Positions 1-5,215 of a stretch of 8,993 bases of DNA are shown here, piece by piece. Made by a program: the position numbers and the translations under genes. Numbering within the stretch: position 1 is the first letter of the stretch; every line of letters begins with the position of its first letter. Origin of the DNA: Clostridiales bacterium (GTDB taxonomy: Bacteria; Bacillota; Clostridia; Lachnospirales; Lachnospiraceae). The stretch is from positions 1 to 8,993 of the forward strand of contig JAATEU010000448.1 of assembly GCA_015655565.1 (NCBI GenBank), written 5' to 3'. Below the pieces are notes generated by a model. It ran no database searches, was not told where the DNA came from, and saw only the letters and a list, made by a program, of their open reading frames with translations.

Positions 1-19
1 GGAGCGTGCAGCAGAATGT
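1..19. other. Unassigned left edge, possibly the 3' end of an upstream gene
   Basis: Only 19 bases precede the palindromic element. Two forward frames are open from the window edge and stop inside the element: one at the TAG at 20-22, the other at the TGA at 31-33. Either could be the C-terminus of an upstream gene, but there is too little sequence to choose or to recognise a family. Confidence 0.15.
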
Positions 20-183
20 TAGAGCGTGTTTGAAAAATCATTGCACCGCTCTGGCCGCACCACTTTACGGTATACTGCGGCGAAATTTTGGAAACGTAGC
101 CCTACTACGCTTCCCAAATTGCTCCTTGCCTCCCACAAAGTGGAGCGGCCAGCCCGGCACAAGCATTTTTCAAACACACTCTA
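20..183. repeat. MITE-like long palindromic element, about 164 bp
   Basis: The ends are imperfect inverted repeats: AGAGCGTGTTTGAAAAAT at 21-38 and ATTTTTCAAACACACTCT at 165-182, one mismatch in 18, extendable by one A/T pair to 20 and 183. The similarity between the arms continues inward. CTGGCCGCACCACTTT at 51-66 mirrors AAAGTGGAGCGGCCAG near 137-152, and AATTTTGGAAACGTAG near 84-99 mirrors CTACGCTTCCCAAATT near 105-120. The whole element therefore folds into one long hairpin centred near 101. It has no credible coding content; the short open frame crossing it is an artefact. No convincing target duplication is visible (at most GT or GTT). It could be a non-autonomous transposon or a dispersed palindromic repeat that affects transcript folding upstream of the radical SAM gene. 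Confidence 0.7.
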
Positions 184-189
184 GTTAGG

Positions 190-217
190 TTGAAAGAACA
201 GCACATTCAATTATTGA
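190..217 (+). promoter_or_regulatory. Weak candidate promoter upstream of the radical SAM gene
   Basis: TTGAAA at 190-195 is a good -35 match. TATTGA at 212-217, 16 nt further on, is only a partial -10 match (3 of 6). The -10 overlaps the palindrome at 205-219, a usual place for a repressor site. The gene could equally be read from a promoter left of the window. Confidence 0.25.
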
Positions 218-219
218 AT
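205..219. promoter_or_regulatory. Operator-like palindrome ATTCAAT-T-ATTGAAT
   Basis: This is a perfect 7-bp inverted repeat around a single central base, 38 bp before the start codon of the radical SAM gene and overlapping the weak candidate -10. The form suits a dimeric repressor. AT-rich palindromes also arise by chance, and no regulator gene is present in the window. Confidence 0.35.
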
Positions 220-223
220 TTAC

Positions 224-244
224 GTCTGCAAGCAAGTCGCAGAC
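224..244 (+). promoter_or_regulatory. Small hairpin next to the radical SAM ribosome binding site
   Basis: GTCTGC at 224-229 pairs with GCAGAC at 239-244 across a 9-nt loop. The stem ends directly before the Shine-Dalgarno-like AGAAAGG at 245-251, which lies 5 nt from the ATG at 257. It could protect the 5' end of the message or tune initiation. There is no U-run, so it is not a terminator. Confidence 0.35.
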
Positions 245-256
245 AGAAAGGTTAAT

Positions 257-1348
257 ATGATAAATAATAATTTAACGAAAGCTAAATCTTCCATATATCC
301 TTACCCGAGATGGGTAGTTTTTCAACTGCTGGAGAGGTGCAATTTGCATTGCAAAATGTGCTATGAATGGGGAGAGGAAGGCTCTTACCTCGAAAAGAAA
401 TTTTTGGAGCAGCTTGACGTTGGCATTATAAAAAAAGTGATTTCAGATTGCCGGGAAGCAAAACCGTATTTTGAACTTTTTGGAGGAGAACCCTTGTTAT
501 ACCCTCAGGTTGATGAGGTACTTTCTGCAATCAAGTATTATGAATGCAGCGTAGATATCCCCACTAACGGAACCCTTCTCGAAAAGTATGCTGATATGCT
601 GGTGGAAAACGAGTCCAGGAGAATTTGGGTGTCCATTGACGGGCCGGAAGAAATAAACGATACACAAAGGGGTAAAGGTGTCTATAAAAAGGCGGTTGCC
701 GGGTTAAGAAAACTTTATGAAACCAGAGAAGAACGTGGTAAAAAGTTTCCCATGCTTGGTGTCACCATGGTTGTAACCCCTCTCAACTACAAGTATGTAG
801 AGCATTTTTTTATTGATGAACTGGATACTTCAATACTTAGCTGGGTGAGCATTGAGTTTCAGCTTTATATTACGGAGTCCTGCTGTGAAAGATATTCACA
901 AATATTTAAATCTGAATTCGGAGTTGAGGACACCTCTTGTGCAAGGGGCCTTGTAAGGAATATTAACGACTTTAAGGATATTGATATCCCGGAATTGATC
1001 CGGCAGGTAAACAGCGTCAGAAGTTACTGCAGGGAAAAGGGTATCAATGTCATAGGCTATCCCAAGACTATGGATATAGACAATCTGAAGAGCTTTTATT
1101 CTGCCGGCTGGGATAGAATGATTGATAAAAGGTCAAGCTGTTCTTTTCCGTGGCTGTATGTTGAAATATGTGCCAATGGGGATGTGACTCCCTGCCATAC
1201 ATTTTACGATTATACCATAGGGAATATCTACAGAGAGAGTATTCTGGACATTTGGAACGGGGAAAGACTGAACCGGTTTAGAAAATACACGAGGAAGAAC
1301 CTGTTTCCAGTATGTGCGGCGTGTTCAAGATACTACAGCGATTTGTGA
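257..1348 (+). CDS. Radical SAM enzyme with SPASM/Twitch-type C-terminal domain
   Basis: This is a 363-residue cytoplasmic enzyme that should cleave S-adenosylmethionine reductively to start radical chemistry. The CxxxCxxC motif for the SAM-binding 4Fe-4S cluster is C28, C32 and C35 (ERCNLHCKMCYEW). Further core motifs are FGGEP at 75-79, IPTNGT at 101-106 and VSIDGP at 125-130. The C-terminal part has the SPASM signature: C295, then G308-x4-C313, GNIYRESILDIWN at 322-334, and C353-x2-C356. The final cysteines of a full seven-cysteine SPASM are missing, so one auxiliary cluster is more likely than two. The start is ATG 257 with AGAAAGG 5 nt upstream. SPASM/Twitch relatives include peptide-modifying enzymes and sugar or cyclitol dehydrogenases such as BtrN. 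No precursor peptide is visible, and the adjacent sugar-type oxidoreductase favours a small-molecule substrate. The family call is firm; the substrate is unknown. Confidence 0.9.
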   Translation: MINNNLTKAKSSIYPYPRWVVFQLLERCNLHCKMCYEWGEEGSYLEKKFLEQLDVGIIKKVISDCREAKPYFELFGGEPLLYPQVDEVLSAIKYYECSVDIPTNGTLLEKYADMLVENESRRIWVSIDGPEEINDTQRGKGVYKKAVAGLRKLYETREERGKKFPMLGVTMVVTPLNYKYVEHFFIDELDTSILSWVSIEFQLYITESCCERYSQIFKSEFGVEDTSCARGLVRNINDFKDIDIPELIRQVNSVRSYCREKGINVIGYPKTMDIDNLKSFYSAGWDRMIDKRSSCSFPWLYVEICANGDVTPCHTFYDYTIGNIYRESILDIWNGERLNRFRKYTRKNLFPVCAACSRYYSDL

Positions 1349-1369
1349 TTCTTATGAGAGGTGGTCATA

Positions 1370-2386
1370 ATGGAAAAAAAGAAAATTGGCCTTTTGGGTT
1401 GCTCTAAAATATGCATACCGGCGATTATTCATGCAGTAAAGCAGGTGGAATGTGCTGAGGTGTATGGCTGTGCGGCCGGGGATTACGAGAGAGCCGGGGA
1501 GTATGCTGAAAAATACAACATACGCCGTGCTTTTCAAGATTATGAAGAACTGCTGGATTGCAGTGATATAGATATTGTATATATCTCATTGGCCAACAGC
1601 TTTCATTGTCAGTGGGCAATAGAGGCAATGAGACATAAAAAGCACGTTCTGTTGGAAAAGCCGATGTGTATGACCTACAGCGAGGCACTGAAAATTGAAA
1701 AGATGAGAAACAAAAGTCAGGTATGCCTTCTTGAAGCAGTAATGGTACAGCATCATCCCTGGCAAAGGGCGGTGAAGGATATGATACTTCAAGGCAAGTA
1801 TGGGAGCTTAAAAAGCATAAGTTCAAGTATATGTTTCATACCCCGGAATAATTTTGAAGGAAACTACCGCTCCAGTCCTGATATGGGCGGGGTCTGCTTT
1901 TATGATGTGGGCTCATACTGGCTGCAATTTGTTCAATGTCTTTTGGGACTGGATTTTAAAAAACTTACAGCTCACTCGGAATTTAACGGTCCCAATGGGT
2001 GCGACTGGAGCTTTATTGCCGGTTTGACCTATGAAAATGGAGTGGAAATACAATTGGAAGCTTCCTTTGAAAAACCGTATCGGGCGTCGCATACTTTGGA
2101 ATTTGAAAAAGGGAGGCTCATTGTCAAAGACTTCTTCCGATGCATTTATAATAACGTCAAATTCTATATGGAAGAGGAAGATTACAACAGCGGGGTTAAG
2201 AATAAAATTGTTTTCCCGCCTCAAAATTTTTATGCAAACCAGCTTGCGTTTTTTTGTGACGTAATGGATTGTAAAAGGGAAAATGCAGATTTTGGGGAAT
2301 CCATTGAGAGGGTCAGGGTCATGGAAAACATTTTTAAATCGGCATTGCAAAGCAATACTGGAGTATCATTCGGAGGAAACCACTAA
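1370..2386 (+). CDS. Gfo/Idh/MocA oxidoreductase, NDP-sugar 3-ketoreductase-like
   Basis: This 338-residue protein is probably an NAD(P)-dependent reductase or dehydrogenase of a sugar or cyclitol. A Rossmann fold begins at once (KIGLLGCSKI, residues 5-14). The family's EKP motif is E96-K97-P98, with the conserved lysine in the active site. LLEAVMVQHHPWQ starts near residue 120, and GGVCFYDVGSYWLQ, with D179, covers the usual catalytic region. The C-terminal pattern (PYRASHTLEFEKGRLIV, then PPQNFYANQLAFF) resembles the NDP-hexose 3-ketoreductases of deoxysugar pathways such as KijD10; this is recalled similarity, not a computed alignment. I chose ATG 1370 because GAGAGGTGG at 1356-1364 sits 5 nt upstream; a GTG at 1361 in the same frame would put that site inside the gene. 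It begins 21 nt after the radical SAM stop, so the two are probably one operon and may act in sequence. Confidence 0.85.
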   Translation: MEKKKIGLLGCSKICIPAIIHAVKQVECAEVYGCAAGDYERAGEYAEKYNIRRAFQDYEELLDCSDIDIVYISLANSFHCQWAIEAMRHKKHVLLEKPMCMTYSEALKIEKMRNKSQVCLLEAVMVQHHPWQRAVKDMILQGKYGSLKSISSSICFIPRNNFEGNYRSSPDMGGVCFYDVGSYWLQFVQCLLGLDFKKLTAHSEFNGPNGCDWSFIAGLTYENGVEIQLEASFEKPYRASHTLEFEKGRLIVKDFFRCIYNNVKFYMEEEDYNSGVKNKIVFPPQNFYANQLAFFCDVMDCKRENADFGESIERVRVMENIFKSALQSNTGVSFGGNH

Positions 2387-2428
2387 GAGTGGCATGAAGC
2401 GGACATCCTTTTAGCTTGGCAGCCCAAT

Positions 2429-2473
2429 CGGAAAGAATCTGAAAGCCTTGTAAAACCAGGCTTAGAGATTCCG
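2429..2473 (+). promoter_or_regulatory. Structured leader stem before the GH3 pseudogene
   Basis: The gap 2387-2508 holds a nested stem: CGG 2429-2431 with CCG 2471-2473, AATCT 2436-2440 with AGATT 2466-2470, and AGCCT 2444-2448 with AGGCT 2458-2462, separated by small internal loops. I recognise no riboswitch class in it. A T-run does not follow directly, so it is not a clear terminator. The rest of the gap shows nothing else I can name. Confidence 0.35.
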
Positions 2474-2508
2474 AGAAGTTATAATAAAAAAAGGAGGAAT
2501 TATTTATA

Positions 2509-3159
2509 ATGAAAAGGTTCAGGGGTTACAAAAAATCACAGGTAAGAAACATGAATATGAGAAAATATGGGAAGGGAAATTATTTAAAACGTGGATTTGT
2601 ATCTGTGCTGGTTAGTGCCATACTGATATCAAATCCCAGTATTAATACCTATGCTGCAGAAGAAAAATATGTGGTCACGGATTTCGGAAATGGGTACAAT
2701 ATGGTTACTAAGGAGGATGGAAAAACATTAACGTATTCACCGGAATCCGGCGTAACACTTCTGAAAGATGACGGTTATGCATTCAAAGATCTGAACAAAA
2801 ACGGGAAGCTTGATACATATGAAGATTGGCGTTTAGATACAAAAACAAGAGCAACCGGCTTGGCTGACATAATGGTTGGAGATGGAAAAGATGGAATTGA
2901 AGCAATCGCCGGTTTAATGTTGTATAGCCCACATCCGGCAATTTCATCAGAAGAAGTTTCCGGAATTTCAGTTACAGGCACATCTACGGATGCCGCTGCT
3001 ACGGTTGAAGCTATTATTGATAATAATATCCGCCACCTTGTGATTAGAACGGTAGCCAGTACAGAAATTGCAGCAAAGTGGAATAATAATATGCAAAAAC
3101 TGGTGGAGGGCATAGACTATGGCATTCCCTTCAATAACAGCAGTGATCCCAGAAAATGA
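2509..3159 (+). pseudogene. GH3 fragment 1: signal peptide and start of the barrel
   Basis: This fragment has 216 residues. A long basic N-region (about 1-29) leads into a hydrophobic stretch near 30-40, and the likely signal peptidase site follows TYAA near residue 50. Residues 94-107 (DLNKNGKLDTYEDW) form a DxNxNGxxD calcium-loop-like motif often seen at the front of clostridial GH3 enzymes. The barrel then runs to GIPFNNSSDPR before the frame fails. A second methionine pair near residue 15 could serve as a start, but only the first ATG has a strong ribosome binding site. If translated, the product would be a secreted non-catalytic stub. Confidence 0.8.
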
Positions 3160-3592
3160 TGCAGGTTCTTCACAGACAGCGGAATATAAAGACGGAAGTG
3201 CAGGGGATATTTCTTTATGGCCTTCCTCTATGGGATTGGCAGCAACCTTTGATCCGGCTATTGTAAAAGAGTTTGGTGAAGTAGCATCAACAGAGTATAG
3301 GGCGTTGGGGATTACAACCGCCTTATCCCCGCAGATTGATCTTGCAACGGAACCAAGATGGAACCGCGTAAGCGGCACCTTTGGTGAAAACAGCACAATG
3401 GCGGCTGATATGGCGCGTGCCTATGTGGATGGATTCCAGACATCGGACGGCTCTGAAACCGGATGGGGTATGAATTCCGTTAATGCAATGGTTAAGCATT
3501 GGCCAAGCGGCGGCCCGGAAGAAGGCGGACGTGACGGACATTACGGATACGGTAAATATGCGGTATATCCCGGCGGCAATTTTGAAGAATAG
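3119..3592 (+). pseudogene. GH3 fragment 2: middle of the catalytic barrel
   Basis: True homology begins near 3158 (DAGSSQTAEYKDGSAGDIS); the dozen residues after the ATG at 3119 are out-of-frame sequence of fragment 1. It carries EPRWNRVSGTFGENS, the substrate-pocket region of GH3, and MVKHWPSGGPEEGGRD with the conserved Lys-His pair at residues 126-127 of this frame. It has no ribosome binding site or signal peptide of its own, so independent translation is unlikely. It ends at the amber codon. Confidence 0.75.
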
Positions 3593-4963
3593 TTAATTCC
3601 ATTTACAGAAGGAGCATTTAATTTGGAAGGCAGCACAAAAATGGCATCGGCAGTTATGCCGTATTACACTATTTCATACAATATAGATACGGAAAATGGT
3701 GAAAATGTCGGCAATGGCTTCAGCCAATATATTATTGGAGATTTACTTCGTGACAAATATAATTTTGATGGTGTCGTATGCACGGATTGGTGGATTACTG
3801 CAGACAGTACCGGAGACTGGACATTTGAAGGGATGTGCTGGGGTGTTGAAAACCTTACTGTGGCAGAACGTCATTACAAAGCTTTACTGGCAGGTGTTGA
3901 TCAGTTCGGCGGAAATAAAGAAATTGCACCGATTATGGAAGCTTATGATAGGATGGTTGACGAATATGGACAGACGTTTACGGATGAAAGATTTGCAGAT
4001 TCTGCAAGAAGATTATTAACAAATATTTTTAATACGGGCTTATTTGAAAGTCCCTATTTGGATCCGGCTGAATCGGCTGCAACAGTCGGGTCTTCGGAAT
4101 ACATGGAAGCAGGATTTGATGCACAATTAAAATCCATTGTAATGCTGAAAAATAAAAATAATGTTATTTCCCAATATGATGAATCAGCCGGAAAATTGAC
4201 GGTTTATGTTCCTGAAAATACGGCTGTAACAAAGAACCGGTATTCAGGCGAGACAACGGAAACCAAGGCCCTGACAGTTTCTGCAGAAGCATTTTCTAAG
4301 TATTACAATATAACGGATAATCCGGCAGAGGCGGACTTTGCAATTGTCGGGATGAGTGAACCGGACAGCGGCGCCGGATATAGTACAGAGGATCTTGAAG
4401 CGGGTGGAAATGGTTATTTTCCAATTTCTTTGCAATATCGTGAATATACCGCAGCAAAAGCAAGGGAAACGGCAATTGCCAGTGATCCGGGAAAAGAATT
4501 TATTGATTCCGCAACAGGTGAAATTTTATATGTTGATAATGCGGCAAACCGTTCTTATAAAGGGAAATCGGTCACTACTCAAAATGAAGATATGTTGGAT
4601 TTATTAGAAGCAGTTTATGCTGATATGGATGGAAAGCCGGTTGTCGTTTATATGAAAGCATCTAACCCGATGGTGTGGTCAGAAGTGGAACCTTTAGCGG
4701 ATGCGATTGTATTGGGCTATAGCGTCCAGGACCAGGCGGCAGTTGAAATTATTGCGGGTGTTATAGAACCGTCAGGTTTACTTCCTATGCAGCAGCCCGC
4801 AAATATGGAGACGGTAGAACTTCAAAAAGAAGATGTTCCGCAGGATATGGAATGCTATGTCGATGCAGACGGAAATGTGTATAACTATGCATTTGGACTT
4901 AATTGGTCGGGTCAGATTAAAGATACGAAAGAAACCTCTAAAGTCACAAAAACAGGAAAGTGA
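3593..4963 (+). pseudogene. GH3 fragment 3: nucleophile and C-terminal domain
   Basis: This continues in the same frame as fragment 2 right after the TAG. It contains EGSTKMASAVMPYYT, the nucleophile region DGVVCTDWW with the probable catalytic Asp encoded at 3785-3787, and the (alpha/beta) sandwich domain with IVGMSEPDSG and YAFGLNWSG. GGAG at 3611-3614 lies 8 nt before a TTG at 3623, so a 446-residue restart product is possible. It would lack the signal peptide and half the barrel and should be inactive. Codons after 3623 still look protein-coding, so the loss is probably recent. Confidence 0.75.
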
Positions 4964-5124
4964 TGATGAAGCAGGAGATGAGGGGTACAGTCAGTAGGAA
5001 CAGTCGCTTACCTTACTTTCCTGGTTGGAAGCGGTATCCCGGTTGTCTCAAAAGACAGTCTCCGATGCAGTCGGTGGAGTGCAGATTACTTATAAATCCA
5101 GTAACAGCAAAGTAGCAGCCGGTA
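4964..5124 (+). pseudogene. Decayed C-terminal tail with Ig-like (Big_2-type) remnant
   Basis: Coding-like sequence continues past the GH3 stop but jumps between frames. An acidic linker DDEAGDEG starts at 4962, VGTVAYLTFLVGSGIPVVS follows from 4994 in the GH3 frame, then GGVQITYKSSNSKVA appears in the linker's frame from about 5073. The last string is typical of bacterial Ig-like group 2 domains, which often follow secreted GH3 domains. The ancestral enzyme therefore probably extended to about 5120 or beyond, and this tail holds at least two further indels plus stop codons. Confidence 0.55.
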
Positions 5125-5153
5125 TTGCATTCTTTCGACAAATATGTTATAAA
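5125..5153 (+). promoter_or_regulatory. Strong candidate promoter of the flavin reductase gene
   Basis: TTGCAT at 5125-5130 and TATAAA at 5148-5153 are separated by exactly 17 nt, and TGT before the -10 makes it an extended -10. Transcription would start near 5160, giving a leader of about 55 nt. The promoter lies inside the decayed Ig-like tail, so the reductase is probably expressed independently of the dead gene. Confidence 0.6.
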
Positions 5154-5178
5154 TTTAACATACCAGTACACTAGTTTT

Positions 5179-5190
5179 AGAACATGTTCT
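5179..5190. promoter_or_regulatory. Operator-like palindrome AGAACATGTTCT
   Basis: A perfect 12-bp palindrome sits between the predicted transcription start and the ribosome binding site of the reductase gene, a plausible repressor roadblock site. It resembles a LexA box, but the half-sites are 2 bp apart rather than 4, so LexA is unlikely. The regulator is unknown. Confidence 0.4.
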
Positions 5191-5215
5191 GTTTTTGTAT
5201 AAAAAGGAGGAAGTT

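Larger units (their letters stand above)
2509..4963 (+). pseudogene. Secreted GH3 beta-glycosidase (BglX-like), pseudogene
   Basis: When its frames are joined, this is a family 3 glycoside hydrolase of about 817 residues, a usual size, meant to cut sugars from glycosides outside the cell. It has a signal peptide, an EF-hand-like loop, an N-terminal barrel with a KHWPSGGPEEGG motif, a nucleophile region GVVCTDWW and a C-terminal sandwich ending YAFGLNW. There are two internal lesions. The A-run 3153-3156 carries one extra base, so the first frame ends at TGA 3157-3159 while the homology continues one frame over. TAG 3590-3592 then interrupts the family-typical run NFEE-x-LIPFTEGAF, where CAG (Gln) is the likely ancestor. 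Acidic linker coding resumes in another frame after TGA 4961-4963, so that stop is probably not original either. AAGGAGG at 2491-2497 precedes ATG 2509 by 11 nt. No full-length enzyme is expected. Confidence 0.88.

Noticed and set aside
6..188. 60-codon open frame across the first palindromic element
   Set aside because: It is almost wholly inside the hairpin element, starts with GTG without a ribosome binding site, and its protein has no family character.
1913..2350. 145-codon reverse-strand frame opposite the oxidoreductase gene
   Set aside because: It is fully antisense to a well-supported Gfo/Idh/MocA gene, with no recognisable domain or start signal.
2480..2485. TATAAT before the GH3 start as a promoter -10
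   Set aside because: Transcription would begin at about the Shine-Dalgarno itself, and the -35 position reads CAGGCT. It is probably just AT-rich spacer.
3150..3162. Programmed +1 frameshift at AAA-TGA-T, as in prfB
   Set aside because: The CTT slippery codon and the upstream Shine-Dalgarno-like spur of prfB are absent, and a nonsense codon further on shows the gene is simply broken.
3590..3592. TAG read as an amino acid (recoding or pyrrolysine)
   Set aside because: Family proteins suggest a glutamine from CAG here, no recoding signal is seen, and the gene has other frame lesions.
5179..5190. LexA (SOS) box
   Set aside because: GAAC and GTTC are separated by 2 bp, while the Gram-positive LexA site needs 4.
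5195..5215. TTG 5195 as the flavin reductase start
   Set aside because: AAGGAGG at 5204-5210 would fall inside the gene, and ATG 5216 gives a standard lipoprotein signal peptide.
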